Shown piece after piece: positions 1 to 7,165 of a DNA stretch of 64,000 bases. Every line of letters starts with the position of its first letter. The stretch's first letter is position 1. This DNA is from Bradyrhizobium sp. CB1717 (GTDB lineage Bacteria; Pseudomonadota; Alphaproteobacteria; Rhizobiales; Xanthobacteraceae). Below the pieces are notes generated by a model. It worked only from the letters and a program-made list of their open reading frames with translations, was not told the DNA's origin and made no database searches. The position numbers and the translations under genes were made by a program. The stretch is from assembly GCF_029714325.1 (NCBI RefSeq), contig NZ_CP121666.1, positions 930,001-994,000 of the forward strand, read 5' to 3'.

Positions 1-30
1 TGCTTTGCTTGCCCATTCGCCCAGATTTAA
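1..30 (+). CDS. C-terminal end of an upstream gene (partial)
   Basis: A frame open from the left edge ends at a TAA at 28-30, giving only nine residues (CFACPFAQI). A strong GAGGAG ribosome-binding sequence follows at 34-39 and leads to an ATG at 49. That ATG opens only a 20-codon frame, so the true boundary between this gene and the dehydrogenase that follows is unclear. No function can be assigned. Confidence 0.25.
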   Translation, partial: CFACPFAQI

Positions 31-91
31 CCGACGAGGAGATAACGCATGTTCTCAGGAGTGTGGGAGAATTCTTTTAGTGGGCGCGGAC

Positions 92-1156
92 ATGCACGAA
101 CGCAGTTCTGATCAGCACCGCGCACCCTTTATAACTCGCGGGGTAACACTGACCGGCGGTGTACCTAGCTATGGTCCGATTCGCTGGAGCGGGGTCGCAC
201 CAGATTTTGTTGCACGTGTCGAGTTAGCGGGGCTTTGTCGATCGGATCTCAGAGAAGCTCTAGGCGAACGCGCAGTGCGATCAGACTTCGGTCACGAACT
301 CGTTCTTCGTGTCTTGAGCGCACCGCGCGAATCATGTTTGCGGTCTGGTGACCGGGTTGTCTACGATCCCCACATCGAGATCGAGCGAACGTCAGGATTC
401 GCGGAGACGTTCTTCGCGCGTGGATCTTCTGAAGTACTTGAGAAGGCCTTCCTCAGAGTTCCAGAGGCGATGCCGGATGAAATCGCTCTATTCTGTGAGC
501 CAATGGCCTGTGCCGTGCATGCGACTCGCGCCCTCCAGCGACACTATAAGGCTAGCAACGGACAAGGCGCAGCTCGTGCTGTGGCGTTCACGGCAGCCGG
601 CTTGGCCTCACTGCTGCAGGCCAAGATACTTAAAGCCGACGGGGTTGCTGTAAGTCTTTATAATCGAACATGGCCACGCATCGAGGCGCTTCGCAGAAGT
701 TCGGTCGTTGAGGCGATTGACGCATCTCTTCTAGCCCGTGCAGTGTCTGACAGCTTTGATACCGTTGTGACGTCTGGCGCATACAGCGACTCCGCGTCAC
801 TTGAAGTCGCGTTTCGCATCGTTCGGCCCGGAGGGCTCGTGCTGTTGTTCGGCGGCACTCATCCAGGGGAGCGCACATTCGGTCTCCTCGACACCGACGG
901 TATCCGTAGGAGTGAGAGGCTAGAGACCGTGACGATTTCAGGAAAGATCGTACTCGTGGGTGGAGCTTACGGCGCGACCACCGCCGACTTCGTCGATGCA
1001 ATGGATATCCTGCATCGGAGCGCCGTCTCGCTTGGCCTACGTAATATCCTCGATCGCCGTATCCGCCTGTCGGAGCTCCCCTCGCATATTCGAGACGTAA
1101 ACGCTGGCCTAAGCCTCAGCTATGGAAAGACCATCGTAGAGACTCGTCCGCTATAG
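92..1156 (+). CDS. MDR-family (zinc alcohol dehydrogenase-like) oxidoreductase
   Basis: A 354-residue medium-chain dehydrogenase/reductase, presumably a cytosolic NAD(P)-dependent oxidation or reduction of a sugar or polyol hydroxyl. The catalytic-zinc motifs AGLCRSD and FGHEL and the following GDRVVYDP turn are visible. The four-cysteine structural zinc lobe is missing. The nucleotide-binding fold is present but its glycine loop is degenerate (FTAAGLAS), so cofactor binding may be unusual. The frame is open back to the window edge; ATG 92 is chosen because the dehydrogenase fold begins soon after it, although the ribosome-binding site there is weak. It is followed 18 bp later by the epimerase gene on the same strand, so it probably belongs to that operon. 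The substrate is unknown. Confidence 0.8.
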   Translation: MHERSSDQHRAPFITRGVTLTGGVPSYGPIRWSGVAPDFVARVELAGLCRSDLREALGERAVRSDFGHELVLRVLSAPRESCLRSGDRVVYDPHIEIERTSGFAETFFARGSSEVLEKAFLRVPEAMPDEIALFCEPMACAVHATRALQRHYKASNGQGAARAVAFTAAGLASLLQAKILKADGVAVSLYNRTWPRIEALRRSSVVEAIDASLLARAVSDSFDTVVTSGAYSDSASLEVAFRIVRPGGLVLLFGGTHPGERTFGLLDTDGIRRSERLETVTISGKIVLVGGAYGATTADFVDAMDILHRSAVSLGLRNILDRRIRLSELPSHIRDVNAGLSLSYGKTIVETRPL

Positions 1157-1174
1157 AACGAAGGTTTTTGAAAG

Positions 1175-1903
1175 ATGATGGGTTTCTCTGCGACATCAAA
1201 GGACGATCCCGCAGGCTTGATCAGCGGCAATACTCAGCTAATCGTCGCACCAGCCCTTCTCGCCGCCCCTGTCCTTACATTAGGCGTTGCGGCGCGCGCC
1301 TGCTCTCGCGCGGGCGCCGACGTGCTGCATATAGACGTCATGGATGGCAGGTTCACACCTTCCGTGACATTCGGCGCTTCACTCATCAAGGCCCTTAAGC
1401 AAGAGCGCGAGACTTCCATTCCACTGGACGTGCATTTGCTCATCGAAGACGTTGATCGCTATTTTGAAACCTATCTTGCCGCGGGAGCAGATATTCTTAC
1501 TATACACCTAGAAGCCAGCCGGAACCCTTATAGGACGCTGGAAGGAATCCGCGCGGCGCGATGCCGGACGGGGCTCGCTATTCTTCCAGCAACTCCTGTT
1601 TCTGCTATTCAGGAGTTGCTGCCACTTATCGACCTGCTCTTGATAATGACGGTCCACCCCGGAGAAAGTCGCTTCCTGAGTTCTGTCGTCGCGAAGATCG
1701 AACGTCTTAGGCTCTTGGCGAACCAGACGGGACGCGCATTCAGAATTGGCGTCGACGGCGGAGTTAGGCCCGATACTCTTCCCTCGATGGTAGCCGCGGG
1801 CGCCGATTGGATCGTCGCAGGTTCGGCCATCTTTAATGACAGAGAAGATATTTCGGCAACCATCGGCGGCCTCCGAGATCTCGCGATCAGAACAGCACAA
1901 TGA
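1175..1903 (+). CDS. Ribulose-phosphate 3-epimerase family protein
   Basis: A 242-residue TIM-barrel epimerase, within the usual 220-245 residue range. The family hallmarks LHIDVMDGRFTP, LDVHLLIED and the C-terminal VDGGV phosphate-binding strand are clear. Characterised members epimerise C3 of D-ribulose 5-phosphate, or of D-allulose 6-phosphate in AlsE. The loop that normally reads MTVNPGFGGQ is altered here to MTVHPGESRF, which argues for a changed substrate and a specialised rather than housekeeping role. The final ATGA overlaps the start of the ROK kinase gene, so the two are translationally coupled. An RPE-like gene paired with a ROK kinase recalls the alsE-alsK pair of allose catabolism. 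That parallel is an inference. Confidence 0.88.
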   Translation: MMGFSATSKDDPAGLISGNTQLIVAPALLAAPVLTLGVAARACSRAGADVLHIDVMDGRFTPSVTFGASLIKALKQERETSIPLDVHLLIEDVDRYFETYLAAGADILTIHLEASRNPYRTLEGIRAARCRTGLAILPATPVSAIQELLPLIDLLLIMTVHPGESRFLSSVVAKIERLRLLANQTGRAFRIGVDGGVRPDTLPSMVAAGADWIVAGSAIFNDREDISATIGGLRDLAIRTAQ

Positions 1904-3009
1904 CCCTCCGCTTCTCACTAGATGGCCACTTGGCCAGTCCGATCGTAGTATTCGATCTCGGCGGTACTTGGTTCAGGAGTGCTATCGCAGAACCCTGTGG
2001 TCGAATCTCCAATATTCGATCCAGGACGGCGATAAGCTGCGCATCCGAGCCAGCGAGAACCGTTGCCCTCTTGCAAGCTGATCTCGTTGAGTACGTGATC
2101 AATGATGTTGCCGCTCGACGAAGCAGCCGTGGCGATCTAGGCAACCAGGTCGCAATTGCGCTTGGAGCGGCACTGGATCAGAGGACGGGCGTCGTTTGGA
2201 ATTCCGGGCCATTATGGGGTGCGTCGAGTGAGCCCTTTGATCTTCCTGCTGCGTTGCGGCGCAAAGTCCCGGGTATCGAGTGGAATGTGGTCAATGACGT
2301 AACCGCCGCGTTGGTTGCTCAGCTTCGGCGGGCCAATACCATCTCCAATGGAACAACCGTATTCGTGACGATTTCGACCGGCATTGCCGCGCGATCGTGG
2401 TCGACCGCTCTTGGGGGCATTCCTGTCGATGGCCTTGTCGGATTGCAAGGCGAGATTGGGCACGTGCCGGTCAGCTGCGTCTTCCGCGAAACGATCATTC
2501 ATAACCGCTGCGGATGTGGGGGAGCCGATCATTTGAATGCGTTCTCGTCAGGAAGAGGAATCAATGCGCTGCTCAGAACTCTCAGCCAAGCCTATCCAGA
2601 TGTCGCCGCGATGTTGGGCAATGCTATCGACCCGCAACCGACACGTGCCTTCGCCATGGCCCTACGCCGGCAGTGTCCCGTGGCTAGGGAAATTCTAACC
2701 ATGGTAGTCGATCCACTTGCGAGGGTTCTATTAACAGCCCTCGCTATGGACCCGACAATCTCCAGGGTCTTTCTTGGCGGGGGAGTTGTCGATGGAATTG
2801 GACGCTCCCGCTATCTTGCAGCGTTGACCGCACAGCTCAAGGCTTACGGGGCTTATCAGAAAACAGAGCATTGTCCACGTTTCTTCGAACTGCTGTTGCA
2901 GGCAGTCGACGCTCGCGATCTCGGTCTCGCTGGTGCGGCTTATGCCATGCAAACGGCACTCAATAGGATTGGGAATGTTATTGCGATGGGCCATCACGCG
3001 CCGACCTGA
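1900..3009 (+). CDS. ROK family sugar or cyclitol kinase
   Basis: A 369-residue ROK (repressor, ORF, kinase) protein without an N-terminal helix-turn-helix, so more likely a kinase than a repressor. The ATP-binding DLGGTWFRSA loop is near residue 20, and the catalytic-region GEIGHVPV segment is followed by the ROK signature NRCGCGGADHLN. In that signature the last zinc-binding cysteine of the consensus is replaced, which may affect metal binding. It starts inside the stop of the epimerase gene (ATGA overlap). ROK kinases phosphorylate hexoses, allose, N-acetylmannosamine or C7-cyclitols. The true substrate cannot be read from the sequence. Confidence 0.83.
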   Translation: MTLRFSLDGHLASPIVVFDLGGTWFRSAIAEPCGRISNIRSRTAISCASEPARTVALLQADLVEYVINDVAARRSSRGDLGNQVAIALGAALDQRTGVVWNSGPLWGASSEPFDLPAALRRKVPGIEWNVVNDVTAALVAQLRRANTISNGTTVFVTISTGIAARSWSTALGGIPVDGLVGLQGEIGHVPVSCVFRETIIHNRCGCGGADHLNAFSSGRGINALLRTLSQAYPDVAAMLGNAIDPQPTRAFAMALRRQCPVAREILTMVVDPLARVLLTALAMDPTISRVFLGGGVVDGIGRSRYLAALTAQLKAYGAYQKTEHCPRFFELLLQAVDARDLGLAGAAYAMQTALNRIGNVIAMGHHAPT

Positions 3010-3022
3010 CCAGGACGTCGGA

Positions 3023-4045
3023 ATGCTCTGCGAAAAGCAACAAGCGCTACCCAACGCCGGCGTTCGCGTAACTCCGCGTTGGTGCGGAATCTGTGGAACT
3101 GACTTAGATATAATCAGACGCGACAGACCCGACAGTCCGTCGGTTTTAGGGCACGAGGCGGTGGTCCGTGTTGTTGAGAAGAGCTCAGGTTCGAACTGGA
3201 GCGGTTCTCTATTTGGCTGGGCGGCGGTTAACCCTGTCTCCGCCAGCAGCCAAAACGACATTCTCGGGCATTCGGTCCCCGGCATATGGTCCAGCTCGCG
3301 CGTTGTCACCCCGGACGAAATAGAGGCCGATCATCTGGTCGAATGGCGTGACGCTCCAGACCATCCTGCTGCTGCGTTGGTGGAGCCCTTGGCGACCGTT
3401 GTCTATGCCGACGAACTCGTTTCGAGCTGCATTTCCGAGGCATCGTCGGTCGCGGTCGCCGGCTCTGGATCGTTCGCCGCCCTCGCGGCCCTATATTTTT
3501 TCTGCAGAGGCGTACGATGCACCATTGCCGGATCGGATAACCGTCGACTTGAAGAACTCGGTCGCACACTCAACATTCCCGGCCTTCGGCTTAGCCAGAG
3601 GCAAATGCTGGCGCCCTCTTCGGGTTTCGATGCGGTATTTGTTGCGGTGCACAGATCAACTAGTCAAGCTGCAATCGATTTCGCATTTACCCAAGTGCGG
3701 AGCGGGGGAGTGATTGACCTGGTCGGAGCGCCCGACGGCCGTTATCGCCATCTGAAAGACATCCGCTATTCGAACGTACGTGGGCTACCGTGTGCTGGCG
3801 TCAGCCGACGTATTAGAGGTCCCCGCGGCATGGCTCTTCTCACCGGCCATCGCGGGACCGCCGAAAGGCATTTCTGCGTGGCAATGTCTCTAATCCAGAC
3901 CGACCCCGAGTTTTGGCGGCGCGCCATCACGCATATCGTCCCATTTCAAGAAGCGCCCGATGTGATTAGAGCGGTTGCAAGAGAGCGCTCAACCCGAATC
4001 CATAACATTGGAGTCGGAAAAGTCGTGATCGATATGGCTGCATGA
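3023..4045 (+). CDS. Second MDR-family dehydrogenase
   Basis: A 340-residue medium-chain dehydrogenase, start chosen at ATG 3023, shortly after the kinase stop. The catalytic-zinc motifs WCGICGTDLD and LGHEAVV are well preserved. The structural zinc lobe and the usual GDRV turn are missing, as in the other dehydrogenase of this cluster. A Rossmann-type segment AVAGSGSFAALAA binds the cofactor. Two MDR enzymes flanking an epimerase and a kinase suggest successive oxidation steps on one sugar or cyclitol substrate. It could also act in the reductive direction. Confidence 0.78.
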   Translation: MLCEKQQALPNAGVRVTPRWCGICGTDLDIIRRDRPDSPSVLGHEAVVRVVEKSSGSNWSGSLFGWAAVNPVSASSQNDILGHSVPGIWSSSRVVTPDEIEADHLVEWRDAPDHPAAALVEPLATVVYADELVSSCISEASSVAVAGSGSFAALAALYFFCRGVRCTIAGSDNRRLEELGRTLNIPGLRLSQRQMLAPSSGFDAVFVAVHRSTSQAAIDFAFTQVRSGGVIDLVGAPDGRYRHLKDIRYSNVRGLPCAGVSRRIRGPRGMALLTGHRGTAERHFCVAMSLIQTDPEFWRRAITHIVPFQEAPDVIRAVARERSTRIHNIGVGKVVIDMAA

Positions 4046-4096
4046 TCTCGCTCAAGGCAACGAAGCTGTCGTTGCGGAGGAAACCAAAAGCTATCC

Positions 4097-4579
4097 ATGA
4101 AAACTACTTACTTCTTGAGCATGCATATTGGCGAGGCAGCACTACGGAGCTGGGTTCACTCGCTCGACCTAACCACTGGTCCCGAACTCGATCCGGAGCG
4201 GTATCTGAACATTTATCGGCGCGTTGGCGCACCTTGGGGTTGGCGATCGCGTCTCTCATGGACAACCGACGAGATTGCTACTCTGTTGACGCGTGACGAT
4301 CGAGAAGTTTGCGTGCTTCATGAGGCAACGTCAGATATCGGCTTTTACGAAATAGATTTAGGAGCCGAACGCGAAGCAGAAATACTCTATTTCGGCCTCA
4401 TTCCAACCGCTGTCGGACGGGGATATGGTTTCGTTCTGATGGATGATGCGATCCATCGTGCTTACGCACGGGGCGTAAGGCTTCTCAGGATCAAGACCAG
4501 CACCACCGATCACCCCAATGCGCTACGACTTTACCATAAGGTAGGTTTTCGCCTCTGCTATAGCGTCACCGTCGACTGA
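4097..4579 (+). CDS. GNAT family N-acetyltransferase
   Basis: A 160-residue protein with the GNAT fold. The acetyl-CoA pyrophosphate loop is GRGYGFVLMDDAI, and the C-terminal HPNALRLYHKVGFR motif is typical of the family. It lies 51 bp after the second dehydrogenase with a GCGGAGG ribosome-binding sequence upstream at about 4074-4080, so it probably closes the operon. The acceptor is unknown. In this context an amino sugar or aminocyclitol is plausible, but a protein or antibiotic acceptor cannot be excluded. Confidence 0.82.
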   Translation: MKTTYFLSMHIGEAALRSWVHSLDLTTGPELDPERYLNIYRRVGAPWGWRSRLSWTTDEIATLLTRDDREVCVLHEATSDIGFYEIDLGAEREAEILYFGLIPTAVGRGYGFVLMDDAIHRAYARGVRLLRIKTSTTDHPNALRLYHKVGFRLCYSVTVD

Positions 4580-4815
4580 TGCTCTCAGTATGCGCAGCGG
4601 TTCTCGGACTCGCTACCTCGGTCGAAGACGATGGCATACCTCATTCAATTGCGGTCACGCCGGCTGGCTTCAGACGCTGCGTGCTGGGAGCGTCGGACGG
4701 GGGCGCAAATGAGATCTTGACTGGCGCCTGCTTTCCCTAACCCTCGAAACAGCCAAGCACAGTCATTTAACCTTTAACCGGCGTGCGGGCCTCATCAATT
4801 TGGATCACCTGACCC

Positions 4816-4989
4816 ATGGCATTCCCATCGTTCATTCAAAGCTCCTTCATTCTAGAAGAAGCCGTCAATCCTGAAAGTGCGAAAGACTCTGTACGTTATC
4901 GTGCGTCTTGGGACATTGCTATGCAAAAGCGGCCGCTCGATCCGGATGTTACCGACACGGCGCCGGCGGATTCGATCCTGACTCCTTGA
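4816..4989 (+). CDS. Possible small protein, 57 residues
   Basis: An ATG-started frame of 57 codons beginning MAFPSFIQSS and ending at TGA 4987-4989. It is acidic, with no membrane segment or recognisable motif. No strong ribosome-binding site precedes it. It is the only appreciable open frame in the 960-bp stretch between the acetyltransferase and trbB and may be spurious. Confidence 0.22.
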   Translation: MAFPSFIQSSFILEEAVNPESAKDSVRYRASWDIAMQKRPLDPDVTDTAPADSILTP

Positions 4990-4996
4990 ACACGCC

Positions 4997-5012
4997 GTCA
5001 CTTATAAGTGAC
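4997..5012. promoter_or_regulatory. Perfect 16-bp palindrome, candidate operator
   Basis: GTCACTTATAAGTGAC is a perfect inverted repeat in the non-coding region upstream of the trb operon. Short AT-centred palindromes like this are typical binding sites for dimeric helix-turn-helix repressors. No regulator gene is adjacent, so the role is inferred. Confidence 0.4.
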
Positions 5013-5499
5013 TCTGCGCCGCCGTTACTAAGAGGGAGCGGTACAGAGCACTGACCAGCCACGTGCAAGTGGGGCGTAAAGCGGGATTGGCGGAGAGGCG
5101 TCAGTGCCCGCGCTCTCAGTCATCCACTAGGATTGGTAGTTAACCGTAAACGGTCGGCAAATTCCTACAGACCTACGTTATCCCGCAGTTGGGGCGACGG
5201 CGTGGCGTCGGCTGCGATAGAGCGAAGAACGCCGCCGCTCAATAGCGAGAATCGGGTAATCCGCACTGCCTCCTCACGTGCGTCAACGCGCAGCGGCTTG
5301 CCCGAATGCATCGTGTGCGACATTGCCACCAGTTCACACTCAAGAAAGTCTGTCTTCAGCGCGGCGCCCGTGCAGAGAATGCCATCAGGATTGATCAGCA
5401 GTCCTCTATGCAGCAAGTATTTTTTCTCTGCTCTACGCCTGGCTCCTACGACGGCTGAATACTTGTTGAACTGACTCGTTTCCTGCCTTCTCTACTCAT

Positions 5500-5540
5500 C
5501 CCCGTCGTCGATCGCATTTTGCGATTGACGCTCGACGGGG
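5500..5540. promoter_or_regulatory. Long hairpin immediately upstream of trbB
   Basis: Outer arms CCCCGTCG (5500-5507) and CGACGGGG (5533-5540) enclose inner arms ATCGCA (5511-5516) and TGCGAT (5520-5525) around a TTT loop. The structure ends seven bases before the GTG start of trbB. It could act as an operator, as an RNA hairpin controlling trbB translation, or mark a former element end. No U-run follows, so it is not a standard terminator. Confidence 0.45.
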
Positions 5541-5546
5541 GCGGTC

Positions 5547-6545
5547 GTGGCGGTCACTTCAATCCACTCGGAAGCCTTCTCGCGTGGCGCGCGCATGCTG
5601 CGCACTGCGCTTGGCCCGGCGATCGCGACGTTCCTCGAAGACCCCTCGATCGTCGAGGTGATGCTCAACCCCGATGGCCGGCTCTGGATCGACCGGCTGT
5701 CAGGCGGTCTGGAGGATAGCGGACGGACGATGTCCGCGGCCGACGGCGAGCGGATCGTGCGCCTTGTCGCTCACCATGTTGGCGCTGAGGTCCATGCCAA
5801 CAAACCCCGGGTTTCGGCCGAGCTTCCCGAGACGGGGGAGCGGTTCGAAGGACTTCTTCCGCCGGTCGTTGCAGCGCCGGCCTTTGCGATCCGCAAGCCT
5901 GCGGTGGCGGTGTTCACGCTGGATGACTACGTCACCGCCGGCACCATGACCGCCGGTCAGGCGGCGGCGCTGCGGGCTGCGGTCGCTTCGCGCAAGAATA
6001 TCCTGGTCGCTGGCGGTACCTCGACCGGCAAGACCACGCTGACCAACGCACTGCTCGCCGAGATTGCCGGCACCACCGATCGCGTGGTGCTGATCGAGGA
6101 TACGCGCGAGCTGCAATGCCGCGCTCCGAACCTGGTCGCGCTGCGTACCAAGGACGGCGTGGCGTCGCTGTCCGATCTGGTCCGGTCCTCCCTTCGTTTG
6201 CGCCCCGACCGCATTCCGATCGGTGAGGTGAGGGGCAGAGAAGCTTTGGAGCTCCTCAAAGCCTGGGGCACTGGTCATCCCGGTGGGATCGGAACGATTC
6301 ACGCAGGCACGGCGCTGGGCGCGCTTCGCCGCCTCGAACAGCTCATCCAGGAAGCCGTCCTCACTGTTCCCAAGGCGCTGATTGCCGAGACGATCGATCT
6401 CGTCGCGGTGCTGCGCGGCCGCGGCAGCGAACGCCGCCTTGCTGAACTCGCTCTCGTCGCCGGGCTCGATCCCGCCACCGGCGATTACCGTGTCCAATCC
6501 GCCGGGGCGGGCGGCGACCCCTCGCTCCCCGGAGACCCCTCATGA
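5547..6545 (+). CDS. trbB: TrbB, conjugal transfer ATPase (VirB11 family)
   Basis: A 332-residue traffic ATPase that powers assembly and gating of the type IV secretion channel at the inner membrane. Walker A is GGTSTGKTT at residues 156-164, the Asp box is LIEDTRELQ, and the His box region [14 protein letters not shown] follows. Length is normal for TrbB. The start is GTG 5547; ATG 5595 is an alternative that would remove 16 residues. It is the first gene of the operon and overlaps trbC by 4 bp (ATGA). Confidence 0.95.
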   Translation: MAVTSIHSEAFSRGARMLRTALGPAIATFLEDPSIVEVMLNPDGRLWIDRLSGGLEDSGRTMSAADGERIVRLVAHHVGAEVHANKPRVSAELPETGERFEGLLPPVVAAPAFAIRKPAVAVFTLDDYVTAGTMTAGQAAALRAAVASRKNILVAGGTSTGKTTLTNALLAEIAGTTDRVVLIEDTRELQCRAPNLVALRTKDGVASLSDLVRSSLRLRPDRIPIGEVRGREALELLKAWGTGHPGGIGTIHAGTALGALRRLEQLIQEAVLTVPKALIAETIDLVAVLRGRGSERRLAELALVAGLDPATGDYRVQSAGAGGDPSLPGDPS

Positions 6546-6883
6546 TCCAGTTTCTTCCCGCGATCCGTCGCGTTCGCTGCCGCTTCAGCAACGTCGTGGC
6601 GATCACCTTCATCTCCATCGCCTTCGCGCCAGCGGCCTACGCTTCCGGCTCCTCGATGCCCTGGGAGACGCCGCTCAACCAGATCCTGGAGTCGGTGCAG
6701 GGTCCAGTCGCGAAGATCATCTCGGTCATAATCATCACTGTAACTGGCCTGACGCTCGCATTCGGCGACACCGCCGGTGGATTCCGCCGGTTGATCCAGA
6801 TCGTCTTTGGCCTGTCGATCGCCTTCGCCGCCTCGAGCTTCTTCCTGACGTTCTTCAGCTTCTCGGGTGGGGCGCTGGTCTGA
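6542..6883 (+). CDS. trbC: TrbC, conjugative pilin (VirB2 family)
   Basis: A 113-residue pilin precursor. It has an N-terminal export signal ending near the AYASGSS site, then two hydrophobic helices (around residues 58-75 and 86-108) that would span the inner membrane before pilus assembly. Small size, position between trbB and trbD, and stop-start overlaps on both sides support the assignment. Confidence 0.9.
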   Translation: MIQFLPAIRRVRCRFSNVVAITFISIAFAPAAYASGSSMPWETPLNQILESVQGPVAKIISVIIITVTGLTLAFGDTAGGFRRLIQIVFGLSIAFAASSFFLTFFSFSGGALV

Positions 6884-7158
6884 TGGTGGGAATCGTCGAT
6901 CCAGAGGTGCCGGGCTTCTTCGCGCCGGTCCATCGGGCGCTGACGGACCCAATCCTGATGGGCGGTGCGCCCCGTAGCGTCGCGATCGCCAACGGTACGC
7001 TTGCGGCCGCCATTGCACTCGGCTTGCGCCTCTGGATTCCCGGCGCGCTGCTCTGGGCCGTAGGCCACGCCGCGGCGGTCTGGGCGGCCAAGCGCGACCC
7101 GCAGTTCGTGGACGTCGTCAGGCGCCACCTCCGCTATCCGTCATACCTCGCCACATGA
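6883..7158 (+). CDS. trbD: TrbD, T4SS inner-membrane protein (VirB3 family)
   Basis: A 91-residue protein starting at ATG 6883, which overlaps the trbC stop (TGATG). The N-terminal segment resembling GFFAPVHRALTDPILMGG is the conserved VirB3/TrbD entry into the membrane, followed by two hydrophobic stretches. It sits directly before trbE, with which VirB3-type proteins act. Confidence 0.9.
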   Translation: MVGIVDPEVPGFFAPVHRALTDPILMGGAPRSVAIANGTLAAAIALGLRLWIPGALLWAVGHAAAVWAAKRDPQFVDVVRRHLRYPSYLAT

Positions 7159-7165
7159 GGCTGCC

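Larger units (their letters stand above)
4580..5546. other. Intergenic region between metabolic cluster and trb operon
   Basis: About 970 bp without a convincing gene apart from the doubtful 57-codon frame at 4816. The antisense frame at 5165-5416 has no recognisable domain and no good start. The usual coupling-protein gene (traG) that often precedes trbB is absent here. Confidence 0.5.

Noticed and set aside
5165..5416. 83-codon minus-strand frame before trbB
   Set aside because: It lacks an ATG, a ribosome-binding site and any family resemblance, although its composition is not unreasonable.
5700..6497. 265-codon minus-strand frame opposite trbB
   Set aside because: It arises from the codon bias of trbB on the other strand, with no recognisable domain.
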